64,000 bases of DNA from Lates calcarifer (lineage: Eukaryota > Chordata > Actinopteri > Centropomidae). Both the position numbers and the translations under genes were made by a program. Location of the stretch: assembly GCF_001640805.2 (NCBI RefSeq), contig NC_066848.1, forward strand, positions 24,391,512 to 24,455,511, in the 5' to 3' direction. Below the pieces are notes generated by a model. The model had not been told where the DNA came from. It ran no database searches and saw only the letters and a program-made list of their open reading frames with translations. Below, in pieces: positions 11,300 to 22,914 of the stretch. Numbering within the stretch: the first letter of the stretch is position 1; each line of letters begins with the position of its first letter.

Positions 11300-11515
11300 A
11301 GGTTCACTAAGATTTCACCACCTAGGACAGTGAATGTTTAATGGTTGGTTTTCAATCAAAAACAAAAGATTCTAATTAATTGTGTGATATTAAGGTTAAG
11401 TAGATGCGATTGTCTAAACTTGTCACTTCGACAAAGATCAGATCACATATAATTACTGATTAATGCAGAGAACATTTTATTCCAAGGCGTTCACATGCTT
11501 TTTCTGTAAATCATT
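11300..11515 (+). mobile_element. Tc1/mariner-like MITE fragment, related to 48 kb element
   Basis: Shares several blocks in order with the right part of the element at 48037-48952: GGTTCACTA, CAGTGAATGTTTAATGG, CAATCAAAAACAAAAGATT-like spacer, CAAAGATCAGATCACAT, TTAATGCAGAGAAC and the terminal ATTCCAAGGCGTTCACATGC followed by TTTTTCTG. The last part resembles a reversed AGAAAAAGTATGTGAACCCTT-type terminal repeat. No left partner end was found, so it is either truncated or a separate short unit. Confidence 0.55.
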
Positions 11516-11550
11516 ATATTAGAAAGGTCCAAAAAGGTCCTAGGTGTATT

Positions 11551-13360
11551 GTGTCTCTGCTTCTCCATTTTCTGTTTATTTTGGATCGCCTTAATTTGAA
11601 TATTCATTCTGTCTGTCTGCATTTTCAATCACTCTTTCAAGTCCATTACACATGCAGTATAAACAATGTACCACTGCCAGAAATGACACATTGTGGTAAC
11701 AATTCATTTTTTTTTTTTTTTTTTTTGCAAATACTCAACTGTGACACTGGAATTATGATTCAATTGAAAAATATGAGTTTATTTTCCTGGTCTGCTGTCC
11801 ATGCAGTAGGGCTCTATAAACTCTTGAAATGCAAGTTCACATTTGTGCCCCGTAAATTTGCAAGGCCATGTATATATGTGCCAGCCTCTACTCTTCTTTT
11901 ATATTGCAGAATTGATCGAAGGTACTCTCATTGTACGCCTCCCTCTTTGTATTCACAGTTTGTGTGTGCATGGCTTTCTGTGTGCCGTTATGCTCACAAA
12001 CATACACGCACTCTCTGAGGGGACAGACTTCTTAGCAGTGAGTGAAGATGGGTGTGTGTTGACATTAGACCCTTGTGCACTGACAGGGACTCAGAGCAAC
12101 AAAACGCAAGGCCCCATGGTCAGTGTCAGTGGCACAAGGAAAAACACCCCATCCATGACAGGTCAAACTCTTTTACATCTCTGCCTGAACAGAAGAAAAG
12201 AAGAAGGCAAAGACTGTTTCAGCTCATTACTGTTGATAAGCAGTGAAAGCACTGTATTATGGATAGGTTACGCTACATAAAGGTAAACCTATTAGGGCAG
12301 CTGAGGTGAAGTTTGATCTCAACCCAACAAACCATAATGATTATGCTGAATTTAGCCCTTACATGTCAACAATATTACAGAGTTTATATGAAAGGTATGA
12401 CGCCTTCAGTTCACAGGTACCACACAAGTACGCCTTTATTATGTGACTTGTAAACATCTAGACATCCAGGTCAAAAATAGTCTATGTTTAGATACAAATT
12501 AAATGGTTTTTTTGAGATTTCAAAGCATCTGCTTCAACATGCAAAGGACCTAATCCACATAGTCAGTCATACTAGAACTCAAATCAATCAACATGTGACT
12601 AACTTGTTAGCAGTAGATAACAATTTATATGTCCAGTAGACAGTCAGCAACATTAGCATTTATTTGGAATCAGTTTCCAGGCCACCAAATGTCCAGTATT
12701 CCCTCTTCCTTTACCTCTAGGTTGGTGTCTACTCTTCTGCAGCTGGAAACAAAGCTGATGAAACTGCTGAGAGTGAACCACATTCTGGACTGTCAAACCA
12801 AACTGAGCTGAAAAATGCTACAAAAGCCATGTAGATCTGACAGGAACTGCAGAATTGTGTGATGACATTGTGGGCCCATCACTATGAACAGCCCTTTTCA
12901 TATTATACAGTACATAGTCATTTGATCTATTATCAATATAAACATATTGATAAGGACAGCTTTAACTTTACAAACCAAACTGAATCCAGTTTGTACTTGC
13001 ACATTTGACCTGGATTCTTTGACCTGACAGTCTCTCAGTCGTGCTCACTGAGTGCTTTTGACCATCTTCAGAGGTTGTGTCTGGAGCTAATATATAATTC
13101 CTCAGTGAATCAAATTTGAAAGACAATCAAGTTTGATGTTAGCAAAAATACAACTAAAGCCCATTTTACAGAAGTTACGCCTACATGTGGCACCAAACTC
13201 TTCTCTCAACCTCCTACCATGTTTCCCACCTCTGCAATTAAACCCCCATCCCTGGTTTGCCTGGCTGCAGTTCTCAGGAAAACAAAAGGTTATGGGTCAT
13301 TATGGAGGTCAGACTCTTCAGTTTCACACCTCTAATGTGTATTTATTTTGTGTGTGTAGG
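11551..13360. other. Gene-free stretch with T-tract
   Basis: A T20 tract lies at 11707-11726. A 155-codon open frame crosses it but is AT-rich and has no motif. The rest is unique sequence without recognised features. Confidence 0.5.
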
Positions 13361-14095
13361 TTGGAAAGCTAAGATTGAAGTTCCTTGGAATTCCTCGCGG
13401 ATCAGCAGAAGTTCACAGGAACCGGACCATCCTACGGTCATCAGCATTCCTGGGAAGAGGGCAATTCACCAGTGACCAATTAGATGACAGACTGTAGCAG
13501 GGCAGGGTGGTGAATAAAAGGGACTGATTGGCTGGTAAGACCCCATGTGGCAGGGTTTTTAATGTGGACCTGTGTGAGGATACAGCAATGGCATTAAGAG
13601 GAAGGCATGTCATGTTGCTGGACCTCCTGAAGCACACAAACACATAACATCAGGGACTAATAATCCACTGAAGACCTGATTCTGAGGTCACCATATACTG
13701 TCCTGCAGCAAAATTTTGAAAAATTACACTTCAGTCAGACCACAAAACATTATTGCTTCCCTGTCTTAACAATGAGAAATGGTTGAATCAAGATTTTAAA
13801 TTATGCTTTTTCAAGCCAAAACAAATGTTGAGCACAAAACACACTGAAGTAAAGCCTATGGTCTCATTGATTTCACCTATTAAATCCACTTCAGTCACAT
13901 GATGATTAAGTGTAGTTTTAATATTTTATGCCCCGTGTACTTTAGCGCCGTTTGGGTTTGTGCATCATTGTTCCTCCATCTTATCAGAGAACTTTCACGT
14001 GTGCTTATAAAAAGCAGTGATGTCACCTGCATGTGTCCATCTAAGCCATCAAAGACGTGACAGCCTTTAGAGGACCAGAATACTATCAATGCCAT

Positions 14096-14365
14096 GTTTC
14101 ATCCCAATTGAGCTTTTATTAAAATGAACGCCTAATTAAATTCCAAGATGAGGGGGCAATGAACAATGCCAGACAGTGGCTACTTTGATTTTTTTTTTCA
14201 CCCTTGTTTTAAAGTAATTATACAGGCCTGAGATGAGTGAGCACACTGCCGGAGACCCTCCTAATGAGTTAAGCAAGAAAAATCGCCACAGTCGTCTTCT
14301 TTGGCTGCAGCTAATTGCCTGGCCACCACTAACACTGTCATTTAAAATCTGCTTTTTTCTATTGC
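14096..14365. promoter_or_regulatory. Candidate conserved non-coding element
   Basis: High-complexity block with CCCAATTGAGC, CCTAATTAAATTCC, a SOX-like GAACAATG, GTAATTATACAGG and GCAGCTAATTGCCTGG. It is flanked by T-tracts and AT-rich DNA. Repeated TAAT/ATTA cores fit homeodomain input. Inference only. Confidence 0.35.
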
Positions 14366-15129
14366 TGCTGTTTTTTTTTTTTTTTTTAATAATTTGGTTA
14401 ATTAACATTTCAGTAGAGGTAGACTGTAAATAGTAACAGAGTGAGTGCACTGTACCTGCCAGATCATGCTCCTGTTTTGAGAAGTGGTTGGAGGTGCAGG
14501 TGAAGGTCAACAAACTTTTACTTTAAAAGCACGATCTTTGCTCTTGAGAGGTTTTAACATGCAGTATTATGCTAATGATCATGTTTAAAGGTATAAAAGC
14601 AGCTGCTTACAATATAAGAGGCAACATGAGAGGCCAGGAAAAGTGTCTCTTAATGCATCACCAGCAAGCCCCTGAATACATGAATGAATCCAATTGAAGT
14701 AACCCTAAAAAAGAAGTGAGTGAAATTTAATGTGATGATCTATAATTCTCGTTTTAACATCAACTGATACAAATGATAACAGAAGAATAAAGGAAACAAA
14801 GAGTGAGCTAAAATAAGGCAAAAATGATTCAGTTATGACATTTTTGTTCACCTCTAGGCAGCAATGTCCAAATTCATGTTAATCAGATGAAAGAAAATTA
14901 TTACAATCACACCAAAAATGTCACAGCAACCCTGTCAGTCATCTCATCTCTCATGCATGCAAATACAACACAAGCAATACGCACACACAAAGATACTGAC
15001 TTTACTGCTGCATCTACAAATGCATCTACAATGCCACCGCTAACATTTGCGAATGTTTCTGCACCTACAAACAAGGGAATCAGTGAGACAGCACATAATT
15101 ATTCATATGTTTCACTTAACCTTTAACAT

Positions 15130-15545
15130 GCAGTCCCATACAGTGCCCCAGTCAGTGTCTGCAGATTATTACGAGAATGGCTAGGCATTTGTCCTTGTTT
15201 ACGTGCCCTGTTGAAGCATCCTTGGTCGTGCTTGCCTACACTCCAGATGAATAGCATTCCCTGACCCCTGGAGGCTCCCAACTTCTCCTGAGACCTTTAA
15301 GTGTTTGTTGACAGGCAAACAGACTTTGGCTTGTTTAGCTTTCTCCACTCTCTAAAATCTAAAAGGTCACCCACAATTCCTCCCCCAGCCATACTCCCCT
15401 CGAAAGAAGAAGAAAAAAAAAAGACCTCAGGAAAATGCCCTTACGAGCGGACCTCGAGAGCTCTCAGGGAAACAAATAGAATCCCTGCTGCCACGGTTAC
15501 CAAGTTTACCAACATGTCTCTATGGCTACAAATTACAAAATAGCT
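15130..15545. promoter_or_regulatory. Candidate conserved non-coding element
   Basis: Contains GC-balanced unique sequence including an RFX-like GCCACGGTTACCAAG near 15490 and ACGAGCGGACCTCGAGAGC. An A-run at 15411-15422 separates two halves. No coding motif. Confidence 0.25.
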
Positions 15546-15779
15546 AGAAATGCGCCCCCCTCAGCTAGAGAAGCAAAAAGAGAGGAAGAGGAACTGAACG
15601 TGGTATCCCTTGCTGAGTAGCTTACTAAATACTGGCATAAAGAAACATTTCACTGGATATTTCTTTGGCTAAAAAATAAAGAGCCTAAAGACTGAGATAA
15701 CATGCTCCATATGGCATATTTGGGAGGTCACTGTCAGTATCGCAACATGAGGTAAAGCAGTACAATTGAATTATCCTGC

Positions 15780-16035
15780 ATAACATGCATAATTCCCCTC
15801 GTTACAGCAAACGAGCAGTGTGCACCCCGTTATTTGGGGTCTCTATTGTTGCCGTGGCGCTGCTCATTATTATGGGGTGTCTGGTTCAGGCCATCAGAGA
15901 GGCTCTCGCCACTGAGGTCTCTGTGGAAATCGGCAAGCCCATCTCACTGCTTAGCAACCAAGCCCTGGGGCCTGTTTTGCACAGCTTAATTCAGATGAGA
16001 GTGCCACGCACAGGATTGGCTAAGCTCGACCAGCA
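15780..16035. promoter_or_regulatory. Candidate conserved non-coding element
   Basis: Complex unique block (GCATAATTCCCCTCG, CTCATTATTATGGGG, CAGCTTAATTCAGATG). It overlaps the longest open frame in the window (15785-16336, 183 codons) but shows no codon-level or domain signature, so a non-coding role is preferred. Untested. Confidence 0.25.
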
Positions 16036-16354
16036 CCCCTCTCCCCTCTTTCTGCCCCACTCTCTTTTACACAAACACACGCAGTCACTATCTCACCATC
16101 CTTTGCTACAACCTTACCTTGTTTGTCTGCTCTCTTGCTGTCTTTCTCTTTCTATGTTGTTCTTTTATTATTGTTCACTTGATGCCTACACTCTTAACAA
16201 AGATGATTCTACAGAGAACCAAAAATGGCTTTGTTTATCTGGCTTTGGTACCATGATAGAGGGGTTTCCCATGGTACTACAGTGGTGTTACCGGATGTAC
16301 ACAGTATTTGTATATGACCAAAACCCATACATGTAGAATAACTTTTGACACATC

Positions 16355-16355
16355 A

Positions 16356-16395
<40 letters not shown>
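16355..16395 (+). repeat. (TTA)n microsatellite
   Basis: About 13 uninterrupted TTA units. Confidence 0.95.
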
Positions 16396-18350
16396 GATGG
16401 TACTGAAACATTCTGGAACTGATTTAGAACCAGCCTATACATCCTGCATAATAAAGCAGGTTCTAACTACAGCAGTAATTTATGACAGGCAGCTGACCCT
16501 GGAATTAATGCAGGTGACCCAATCACATCATTGGTGAGATGTTGTAGCTACTACTAACAACCTCTAATAAACACCTGGTAACTGTGTTTTACGACATTCC
16601 TTTAGTGTGGTGTAATGATGCTCTCTTGTAAGTTAGTATCTTGTCTTTGTATTCAATATCTGTGTGAAAGAGACAGATACTTTTTTTTTTTTTGTTCAAA
16701 ATTGAAGCAGTAGATGCTGGAATCTACTGACTTATACACACTTTTATTGGTGAAGCTCCTAAAACACTGATTATCACTCTTTCCATACATATAATATGAT
16801 GTGTCTTTCAAACCTCCCTGTCTGGTTAACACCTATGCCTTCCAAACTACACCTGTCCAGTTTGTAACACACACCTTATGCACTTGTGGCCTCCAAGCCC
16901 AGGCTGATGGCATCATCACCAGGGCTGTTTTAATAAAGTAGATAAAGCTCTTCTAGAGCCACACAGGACATTACTTTATACAAGTGTTTTCACAGGTTGA
17001 GTTGTATCCCCATAGCAAACCCTGTCTCCCAGAAATTATGTTCATACAATGTTTTCCCAGTTACTTCGTGGTGACAACGTAATCGTTGGCTGTATTATGT
17101 TCAGAGGCAATGTTACTTGATGAGCTCTGTGCTTTGATGAATGAAGCGCTACATTTATTAATGACAGCAGGGTCGCCAGGAGGTAGATGGAGTGGATGGC
17201 AGGCATGCACAGCACAACTGTCACCCCAGAGAGCAGAGTTTGCATCCAAAGTTCCATCTGTGTTTCGGTTCAGAAAACAAAATCACTTTGGTTGAGGTTA
17301 GGGAAAAATCTTGGACCATGAACGTTCCCTTCCCTTACTCACTGGTGGACTGGACATTTGGGCAGAAAACAAATACGTTTTCTGTGAATATTTTACTGAC
17401 TTTCCAAATGCGTAAATAAACAACACACTTTAATAGAAAACGCAAACAGTTGCAATTATGTTTCCTTCAAAATGTGTGATGAATGCCCTCTAGCTGTCAA
17501 ATCATTTCATTTTGAGTTATCCTCTTGTTTGGTGTGGTTTATTTAAAAAATACTATACCTCACGTATTCTCTGTGTGCTGGTACACAAAGATACATATAG
17601 TAGCATGACCTGTAGTAAAAGCCAATTGTAGTCAACTTGATGAACTGCAATGTATAGTGAACCACACCATATATAAATCATATATATAAACTTAGTTCTT
17701 AGTGCCCTGGATCTGGAAATAAAGATAGAATAGTTTGCCCTGACATACATACAGAGTCTTTGACTGGTTGTTTAGTTTTTCTGCACCTGGTAACACAAAG
17801 TATAATATTGACATACTGACATACAATGGCATCTTAAATGGTCAATATCAAATAAATAAATAACTAATAGTAAAATAAATAATTATGGAATAAATTGTAT
17901 CAATAAATTGTGTAACATATACAACTAATACAATAATTTGTGAAATCATTAAAACTGTTAATTAATTATTTTTATTTTCATAATAATTTCACACCATAGG
18001 AATGTGCCAAACCAGCAAAACTCAAACTATTATTCTGAGACATGCTCAAATCATGCTCAGAGAATCATTCACTGTAGTTTTTGCTGTGCATTTACTGGAA
18101 CTCACTTGTCAATCACAGAGATTTGGAGCTGGAAACACCTGTTCACTTAAATATTTGGCTGATGAAGTTTCATTTTAACTTGGTGGCCCCCTGTGGCCAC
18201 CAGAGGATTTGCCCAAAAGACCTACCAGAGACAACAGCGAAGCTTACTTTGTGTTGAGTCAGTATAGAGAATACTAGAAACACTTGTGACATGAAGATGT
18301 CAAATATGTTGCTATGTTAAACCAACACTGAAGGAAATCTTTGAAGAACT
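16396..18350. other. Gene-free stretch
   Basis: AT-rich DNA with TAAATAAATAA-type runs near 17848-17890 and a T-run at 16681-16693. No gene or clear repeat boundary recognised. Confidence 0.5.
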
Positions 18351-18359
18351 TTATAATTT

Positions 18360-18780
18360 CTCAGATTATCATTTTCTTTCGTCTTCTTTCATCTTCACCT
18401 TCCCTCTCTTTTTTACTTAATCCTCTTTCCTCCTAGTTTCCTCTCTACAGTATCTATCTCTCTCTCATTCTCCACCTCACTACGTTAAGTGGGTAAGAGT
18501 GGGACGAGTGAGGTATCGACAATGGTGGCTGTGACCCAGGCAACCAGCTGCTGCAGTGTTGTGACGGTAATGAGGACAGGGTCAGTGTATATAGACAGAC
18601 TGAACGACACACATAGGAGGACAGAGAAGGGGAGAGAGAGGCAGAGAGGGAGATAGCCAGACAGATGCACAGATGAGATAAAGCTGGGTTCATACAGGGA
18701 GTGGAAAAAGAGAGTGAGAGTGTGAGAAAGGCAGAGAAGTGGAGAGAGGGAAGTTGACAGAAGCCAGCTGACAGGAGGAC
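18360..18780. repeat. Pyrimidine tract followed by purine tract
   Basis: About 120 bases rich in C/T (18365-18480) precede about 170 bases rich in G/A (18605-18775) on the same strand. Open frames here are Ser/Leu-rich artefacts on the - strand. Confidence 0.6.
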
Positions 18781-19487
18781 TCTACAGTAGTGATAGCCTC
18801 ACTGGGAAAGAACTGAGCTAAGTAACTTTTTCTCTCACACTGTGGTTCAATTGAGAGGATATGGAACAGTACAAGTTGGAAGTTCATGTGAGTACACCCA
18901 AAATAGATGTGGAACTCTGCAAAAAATTTGTATAAATGCTTTCAACGGGTTGACACATATTAAATCTATCCACCCATGGCTTAACCCTTTGAAACCTTTT
19001 TTGTTTTTGCTTGTTTTTCTCTCCCTTTATCTACAGACATATGACAGGTACAGTCATTACATGTCATATATTGTTCCTTTCAGATTAAGACTATTCAGAA
19101 TGTGAGTGGTACTATACATGCCCTACAACAATAGTAATGAGAGAAAAGGTTCATACAATTTGAAAATGTGAAATGTTTGCCTGTACATCCAGGTACACAG
19201 GTACAGGTTTTCAAGACACCATATATAATTGTTTATACAATAGATTAAAGTGAATGTCAGTGTTCCAATGCTGATTAGACACTATGTGCCATTGAAATGT
19301 CAAACAATGTACTTATTGAAAAACTAAGAAAAAAAGCTAATTTTGAATTTTGCCTATTGTTTTCCAGAATTTGCATCATGCTTTGTCTGAAACAAGTGTT
19401 GCCGTAGAGACAGTGACAGACTCCCTGAGGCCTATATTTCTTTACATTTTGGTCAGTCAACAATCATCATGCTGTAGTAGTAATATT

Positions 19488-19650
19488 GATTAGAATAGAA
19501 TAGTCTTTATTGTCAATGTTCCAAAACAATGAAATACTATTTAGCAGCTCTAGAATGACAGATACATATAAAAAGTCAAAAAAATAAAAACAATTAGAAA
19601 AAAAATAAAAATAATGACCATCAAAATATAGACAAAACAAAAACAAAAAC
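19488..19650 (-). mobile_element. LINE 3' end fragment, reversed
   Basis: TAGAATAGTCTTTATTGTCA at the left edge followed by an A-rich ATAAAAACAATT segment is typical of a reversed 3' UTR of fish L2-type LINEs (compare 45521-45720). No coding part is attached. Confidence 0.45.
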
Positions 19651-19984
19651 AAAATAGCTAGCTTTTTCATAATGTACTGCATTATTACGATGTATCTAAC
19701 AGCAACTCATTGCAGAAAGAAATATCAGATTGCATATTGTTTTACAGTTTACTGGTTTATTGGAGAAAAAGCAGCATTTCACAGTGCTGAGAAAATGAGT
19801 GAAATGGAATGAGACAGAGGCAACATGGACTCCCACTATAGACACAGCATTTTACATCTTCACCCATGGCAGCTCAATTACCTGAGTGTAATTGCAATAA
19901 CTCCAATACCTCTGCAGTCATGCTTGACAGTTTCCAGACCAAGTCCTGTAATTGCAGGTTGATATATGCAACTAGAAATCAAAA

Positions 19985-20165
19985 GGGGCTAGCATGTTAG
20001 CGAGAGGACAGCCAGGCTATGACTTCCACAGCGGGGTGGTGAATCGCTAATGCAATAAAAAGCCAGAGTTATTAGCAGAGTTGTGAATGGCAAATTGGTG
20101 TGAATGCCAAATCGTTGGGGCTGGTATTGAATAAGATGGAAAGTTAAAAGGGGAACTGGGACATA
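19985..20165. promoter_or_regulatory. Candidate conserved non-coding element
   Basis: Unique block with GAATCGCTAATGCAATAAAA, GAGTTATTAGCAGAG and CCAAATCGTTGGGGC. No repeat or coding signal. Inference only. Confidence 0.25.
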
Positions 20166-21429
20166 AGACAATGGATGGTGTTCACCTGTGTCAGAGCAGG
20201 CAGAGTCTCGTTGTAATGGGGCTTAAATACTGTCAGCAATTATGGTACAGATGTACTTCACTCTTTAAAAACTCTGCTGTCAGTAGTAAAGTGCTGGGTT
20301 AGTCCAGGGATCACAGTCAGTCACAACACAGTCAGTTTTGATTCCAAGAAGATTTTGCATTGCTTGAAGCTAAGACAGTGAAATGATGGATGAAATTCCA
20401 AAAATGACAAACCAACAATACTTACTTCTCACAATGACTGACCAGGAGTGTGGAACTGAGAAAGTAGGTGTGATTTAAATTTCTCTCAAGCTGTATTATT
20501 ATCCAAACAAAGTCAGTAACTTTCCTGTGTCCCAGTCCTGGGCACACTACATTTCATCTGGGGTTGGTGATATGATTAATTACAGATTGGCAAGGGAATT
20601 TGCACAGCTAAAGCACAAAGCATTCATTACCTAGTCTTCTGGCTGTATTTTACGGACAGGTCCTGTGTCAAAATCAAGTAACTTTTATGTAGTATTATCT
20701 TGTACCTTATCGTAAATAAAGCTGCCCAAAAACTCTTAAAGCAAGGTACATTTACAAACTTTTATTTGTCAGAGTTTTCACCTGCATTTCAAAGTCTATT
20801 ATTACTGGATGGAGTTTGTTCAGTTTTCATAGAGAGAGCTCAGTTATCAGTGTCTATGAAACTTGTCACACTATGGAACTCAGTCATATGATAACAGGTG
20901 GGGGGAGATGGTAACTTGTCAGTGTTTATAGATGGTAACGTTAAAAGTGAAATGCAGACAAATACATAAAGGAAAATTAAGTTTAAAAAGTTTTGAGGTA
21001 GTGAGTAGAGATTGAGTTTGAATTTTTTGGTAATATTTCTTTTTTTTTATGGCAAGCAAAACAGGGTATTTTTAGTAGCTGTTGTGGAGCTCTGAAAGCT
21101 ATATTAGACTTATCTGAGATGTAGTCTTATAGTGTTTTCTTGGTTTTAGCCACAACTGGATTGTGTAAACTGCACGACCCTATAATATCAACACAACATC
21201 CAGGCTGTAGATTGCTTACCCTTGTCTTAGATCATCTGCAGCAACAGCTGTCCTTATAATTTAGTTTCTCATTGCTTTGGCACTTCTGGGCCACTAGTGG
21301 TCAAGTTTGCCTTGGGACCAACATTTGTGTGAAAAAAATGTAGAAAAAACACTGCTTTTGATTGATTGATGGCTTAGTAGTCATGTGCAACCAGCCTGCA
21401 TAAAAATCAGTAAAAGTTCCATCAAAAAG
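20166..21429. other. Gene-free stretch
   Basis: Nothing recognised beyond AT-rich unique DNA. Confidence 0.5.
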
Positions 21430-21780
21430 ACCACACTTGGCGCTACCGCTCTGCTTTAATGTGGTCTTAAAGAAACCTGAGATGATGTGCGGTTGAGCCC
21501 GTTGAGCTAAAGGGCTTTGTGTGATTCCAGCATTCCTCCATATGTCTCAGGACGGTCCAAAACCATAGGCCCTGACACAAGCATCGGTTCCAGAACTGAC
21601 TGCCAAGATCCACTGTGAGGAATATTCCTGTTCTTTATCCAAGAGCCCTCCATTAGGATTTATAGCAGGGGAACACAAAGTACTCCAAGAGGATCCCTGT
21701 CCAGGAAAGGCCCAAACAGACAGATATTTGACAGCAGCAGTCCACCATGGAAAGCACTAGACCTGACTAAAACTTGTTGA
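21430..21780. promoter_or_regulatory. Candidate conserved non-coding element
   Basis: Complex GC-balanced block including the palindrome GGAATATTCC near 21619, CATTCCTCCATATGTC and TTAGGATTTATAGC. The flanks are AT-rich. Inference only. Confidence 0.25.
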
Positions 21781-22189
21781 AAGGTTGATCACTGACAATG
21801 TGTTTATCAAAAGAGTTATACTCAAAAACAAAGTTAGAAAAATGTCAGACATTCTAGAAGTTAGTCAGTTGATCATATTATGCAGACTATTTTTAAAACC
21901 AATTATGTCTTAGTGATATATTCAGTGCTATAGAGTATAGTGTGACATATTCTAGACATTTTACTATATATTTGGAAAAGACAGTTGAAAACCTACCACA
22001 ACACAGACAGCAAGCAAACTACACTTAAAGCACAACAGTAGCTCTGTCCAGATGATGACTGAATGACAACAACCTTGCAGAAATCATCACCTAATTGTAA
22101 CAACCATAATTGTAACCAGTACAGAGAGCACAAGTACTATGAATCGTCACAGAAGCCCTAATCACACAAGAGCAACAGGAATACAATTG

Positions 22190-22560
22190 CAGCTCGGCCT
22201 CATAGTGGCAGTATCTTACATTCCTACTTACTGAGCCCCCCCACAGCAATTACACTCCCTTAAACAGACTTAGGGGAGGAAGAAGGGAGGGAGGAAGAAG
22301 TGTGGTGGTACGCTAGAAGCAACTGTTGGCCGAGGAGCTAATAGGCATGGAATGATGACAGATATCATGGAGTGGATGCCTCGCAATGACTGGGAAGGAA
22401 TTAATAAGCAGGAATGGGTTAATAGTGCATTAAAAGCCAGCAGGAGAATGGCAGGAGAGAGGAGGGAGACGCTTCTGAAGTCAGCTGTGAGTAATCAGCC
22501 CATGGCGTGCCTTCGACGATTACCATAACAGAGCAATTGGACGTGAAAAATGGATAATAG
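22190..22560. promoter_or_regulatory. Candidate conserved non-coding element
   Basis: Contains GAGCTAATAGGCATGG, GGAATTAATAAGCAGG, GGGTTAATAGTGCATTAAAA and GAGTAATCAGCCCATGG. Several ATTA cores in unique sequence fit a homeodomain-responsive enhancer. No repeat signature. Confidence 0.35.
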
Positions 22561-22826
22561 TATGGACATAGAAGTGTGTGAGAGTGTGTTCATGTGTGTG
22601 TGGGTGGGTGTGTAATGATGACTGTGGGGGAGGAGTAAAAAGCACAAATCCTACTGGCTCTCTAATTTTGAAAGAAAGAAGGTGGTAGTAATTTTTCAAA
22701 CACACATGTAACCATAGTCTTCGCTAATTTTAGTCATTTTACCATAAGTGACAAGGCTGCTGTTATAGGGCTGGATGATCTAGACCATGAGAAAATGTCA
22801 CATTTACTCCAGACAAAAAAAATCTG

Positions 22827-22829
<3 letters not shown>

Positions 22830-22892
<63 letters not shown>

Positions 22893-22914
22893 TTTTATTT
22901 ATTTTTTTTTTTTA
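22830..22914 (+). repeat. (AT)27 followed by T-rich tract
   Basis: Pure AT alternation at about 22830-22884, then mostly T to 22914. Confidence 0.95.

Noticed and set aside
11551..12018. 155-codon + frame and overlapping 145-codon frame
   Set aside because: The longer frame crosses a T20 tract read as poly-Phe; no recognisable domain in either.
15785..16336. 183-codon + frame, longest in the window
   Set aside because: No domain or family similarity recognised; its two halves look like CNE-type and repeat-like DNA; no splice or promoter context.
16180..16340. Fish repeat resembling ACTCTTAAAAAAGATGATTCT elements
   Set aside because: Similarity covers only about 20 bases and no end structure was found.
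22829..22914. Possible replication origin or matrix attachment site from the AT-rich run
   Set aside because: Only AT content supports it; a simple microsatellite explains the sequence.
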